From contig CALVXV010000074.1 of assembly GCA_944371685.1 (NCBI GenBank), positions 1-5,983 on the forward strand: a stretch of 5,983 bases of DNA, written 5' to 3'. This DNA is from an uncultured Bacilli bacterium. Its GTDB lineage: Bacteria > Bacillota_I > Bacilli_A > RF39 > UBA660. Under the pieces are notes generated by a model. It was not told the origin of the DNA. It did no database searches and saw nothing but the letters and a program-made list of their open reading frames with translations. The translations under genes and the position numbers were made by a program. Below are positions 5,556 through 5,983 of this stretch, in pieces (the first letter of the stretch is position 1; each line of letters begins with the position of its first letter).

Positions 5556-5592
5556 TGCTTTTTAATTTTTACAAAGCAAATTCCTAATAAAT

Positions 5593-5619
5593 AAAAAAGG
5601 CCTGCCATAAAGACAGACC
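5593..5619 (-). terminator. Intrinsic terminator of the structured RNA
   Basis: GGTCTGTC (5619-5612) pairs with GGCAGGCC (5606-5599) over 8 bp with two G-T pairs around a TTTAT loop, followed by six T (5598-5593). It is the most GC-rich hairpin in the window and has no coding region directly upstream. Confidence 0.9.
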
Positions 5620-5794
5620 ATTGAGCAATTTGGCTGGGCATCACTTCCAGCATCCCATCGAAAAGGGTTACCCCAATTCTACACTTAAGACTTTCGTCCG
5701 GCGACGGCCGATGACACTCCGTCTTTCAAATTACTCTATTTGGAATATACCACGAAACAAGCGCAGAAAATAGCAAACTTTAAGGTTTAATTCC
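5593..5794 (-). ncRNA. Structured non-coding RNA of about 200 nt, family unassigned (raiA-motif type is a guess)
   Basis: A minus-strand segment with its own promoter and terminator but no coding frame is markedly GC-richer than its flanks. Visible pairings are a 9-bp long-range helix GAGTAATTT (5736-5728) with AAATTGCTC (5631-5623); GACGG (5723-5719) with CCGTC (5707-5703); GAC-GAAA-GTC (5698-5689) and GGG-GTAA-CCC (5674-5665), both GNRA-type loops; and GCTGG (5651-5647) with CCAGC (5637-5633). At the 5' end are GGAAT (5794-5790) with ATTCC (5746-5742) and CTATTT (5773-5768) with AAATAG (5741-5736). Some pairings compete, which suggests pseudoknots or alternative states. It does not show the signatures I know for tmRNA, SRP RNA, RNase P, T-box, or the SAM, FMN, TPP, lysine or cobalamin riboswitches. 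The raiA motif has a similar size and terminator and occurs in Firmicutes, but I cannot confirm it. Confidence 0.75.
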
Positions 5795-5800
5795 AATCTA

Positions 5801-5828
5801 ATTATAACATATGTTTTATTTTGCTCAA
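5801..5828 (-). promoter_or_regulatory. Proximal promoter of the structured RNA
   Basis: TTGAGC (5823-5828) and a perfect TATAAT (5801-5806) on the minus strand are 16 bp apart. The start is predicted at the GG of 5793-5794, exactly where the 5' pairing GGAAT begins. Confidence 0.7.
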
Positions 5829-5863
5829 TTAAAACAAAACAAAACTTCTAAAGATGTACAAAT

Positions 5864-5892
5864 AATATACATTCTTTTTAAAAATTTGTCAA
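5864..5892 (-). promoter_or_regulatory. Distal promoter upstream of the structured RNA
   Basis: A perfect TTGACA (5887-5892) and TATATT (5864-5869) on the minus strand have the ideal 17-bp spacing. Transcripts would start near 5857 and add about 60 nt to the RNA. An ATGTA/TACAT inverted repeat (5854-5872) covers its -10 and start site. Confidence 0.7.
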
Positions 5893-5920
5893 CACTTGCA
5901 AATACATTGTTAATCCTTTT

Positions 5921-5959
5921 TTAAAATGTATACGTATCATTAATTAAAATGTATACATT
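5921..5959 (+). repeat. Direct repeat with palindrome, candidate operator
   Basis: TTAAAATGTATAC occurs twice, at 5921-5933 and 5944-5956. The second copy extends into a perfect 12-bp palindrome, AATGTATACATT (5948-5959). The palindrome sits between the -35 and -10 of the rightward promoter, the classic position for a repressor site. The binding protein is unknown. Confidence 0.65.
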
Positions 5960-5972
5960 AATAAGTTATAAT
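5944..5972 (+). promoter_or_regulatory. Rightward promoter reading out of the window
   Basis: A perfect TATAAT (5967-5972) on the plus strand has TTAAAA (5944-5949) as a weak -35 at 17 bp. The gene it serves would start beyond 5983 and is not visible. Confidence 0.5.
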
Positions 5973-5983
5973 ATATCTCTGAA

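Noticed and set aside
5632..5736. Known riboswitch or housekeeping RNA (SAM, FMN, TPP, lysine, cobalamin, T-box, SRP, tmRNA, RNase P)
   Set aside because: None of the signature core sequences I know for these classes is present. The terminator also precedes an independently promoted gene.

Overview
The window is AT-rich (low-GC) bacterial DNA. The strong AGGAGG Shine-Dalgarno sites, intrinsic terminators, and Firmicutes-type infC-rpmI-rplT operon with an attenuated leader point to the Bacillota. The host-associated Erysipelotrichia/RF39-like lineages are my best guess; this is inference from composition and protein style. Tryptophan is coded by TGG where I checked it (in trigger factor and MraY) and one gene ends in TGA, so the standard bacterial code seems to apply.

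Layout. Left edge (1-600): the 5' end of a minus-strand gene for a membrane-anchored or secreted protein, divergent from a small plus-strand XRE-type repressor. The repressor promoter carries a duplicated 14-bp element and an 11-bp palindrome, as expected for autoregulation. Centre (684-5012): a minus-strand block transcribed leftwards. It starts at a perfect-consensus promoter and a roughly 150-nt leader with terminator/antiterminator pairings. Then come infC (IF-3), rpmI (L35), rplT (L20), an intrinsic terminator, a HAD phosphatase, mraY (lipid I synthesis, with its own extended -10 promoter) and tig (trigger factor), closed by a second terminator. The block joins translation initiation, ribosome assembly, nascent-chain folding and peptidoglycan precursor synthesis.

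Right part (5082-5983): a stand-alone minus-strand protein resembling the phage-associated PBECR nuclease-like domains, with its own promoter. Upstream of it is a roughly 200-nt structured non-coding RNA with one or two promoters, GNRA-type hairpins, a long-range 9-bp helix and an intrinsic terminator. The last 130 bases hold repeated ATGTA/TACAT half-sites and a plus-strand promoter firing out of the window.

Most notable are the unassigned RNA; an L20 with a C-terminal Rho_N-like domain; infC that appears to start at AUC behind an L20-leader-like attenuator; and frequent non-AUG starts (AUC, GUG, UUG, GUG). No CRISPR array, insertion sequence, tRNA or rRNA was seen.
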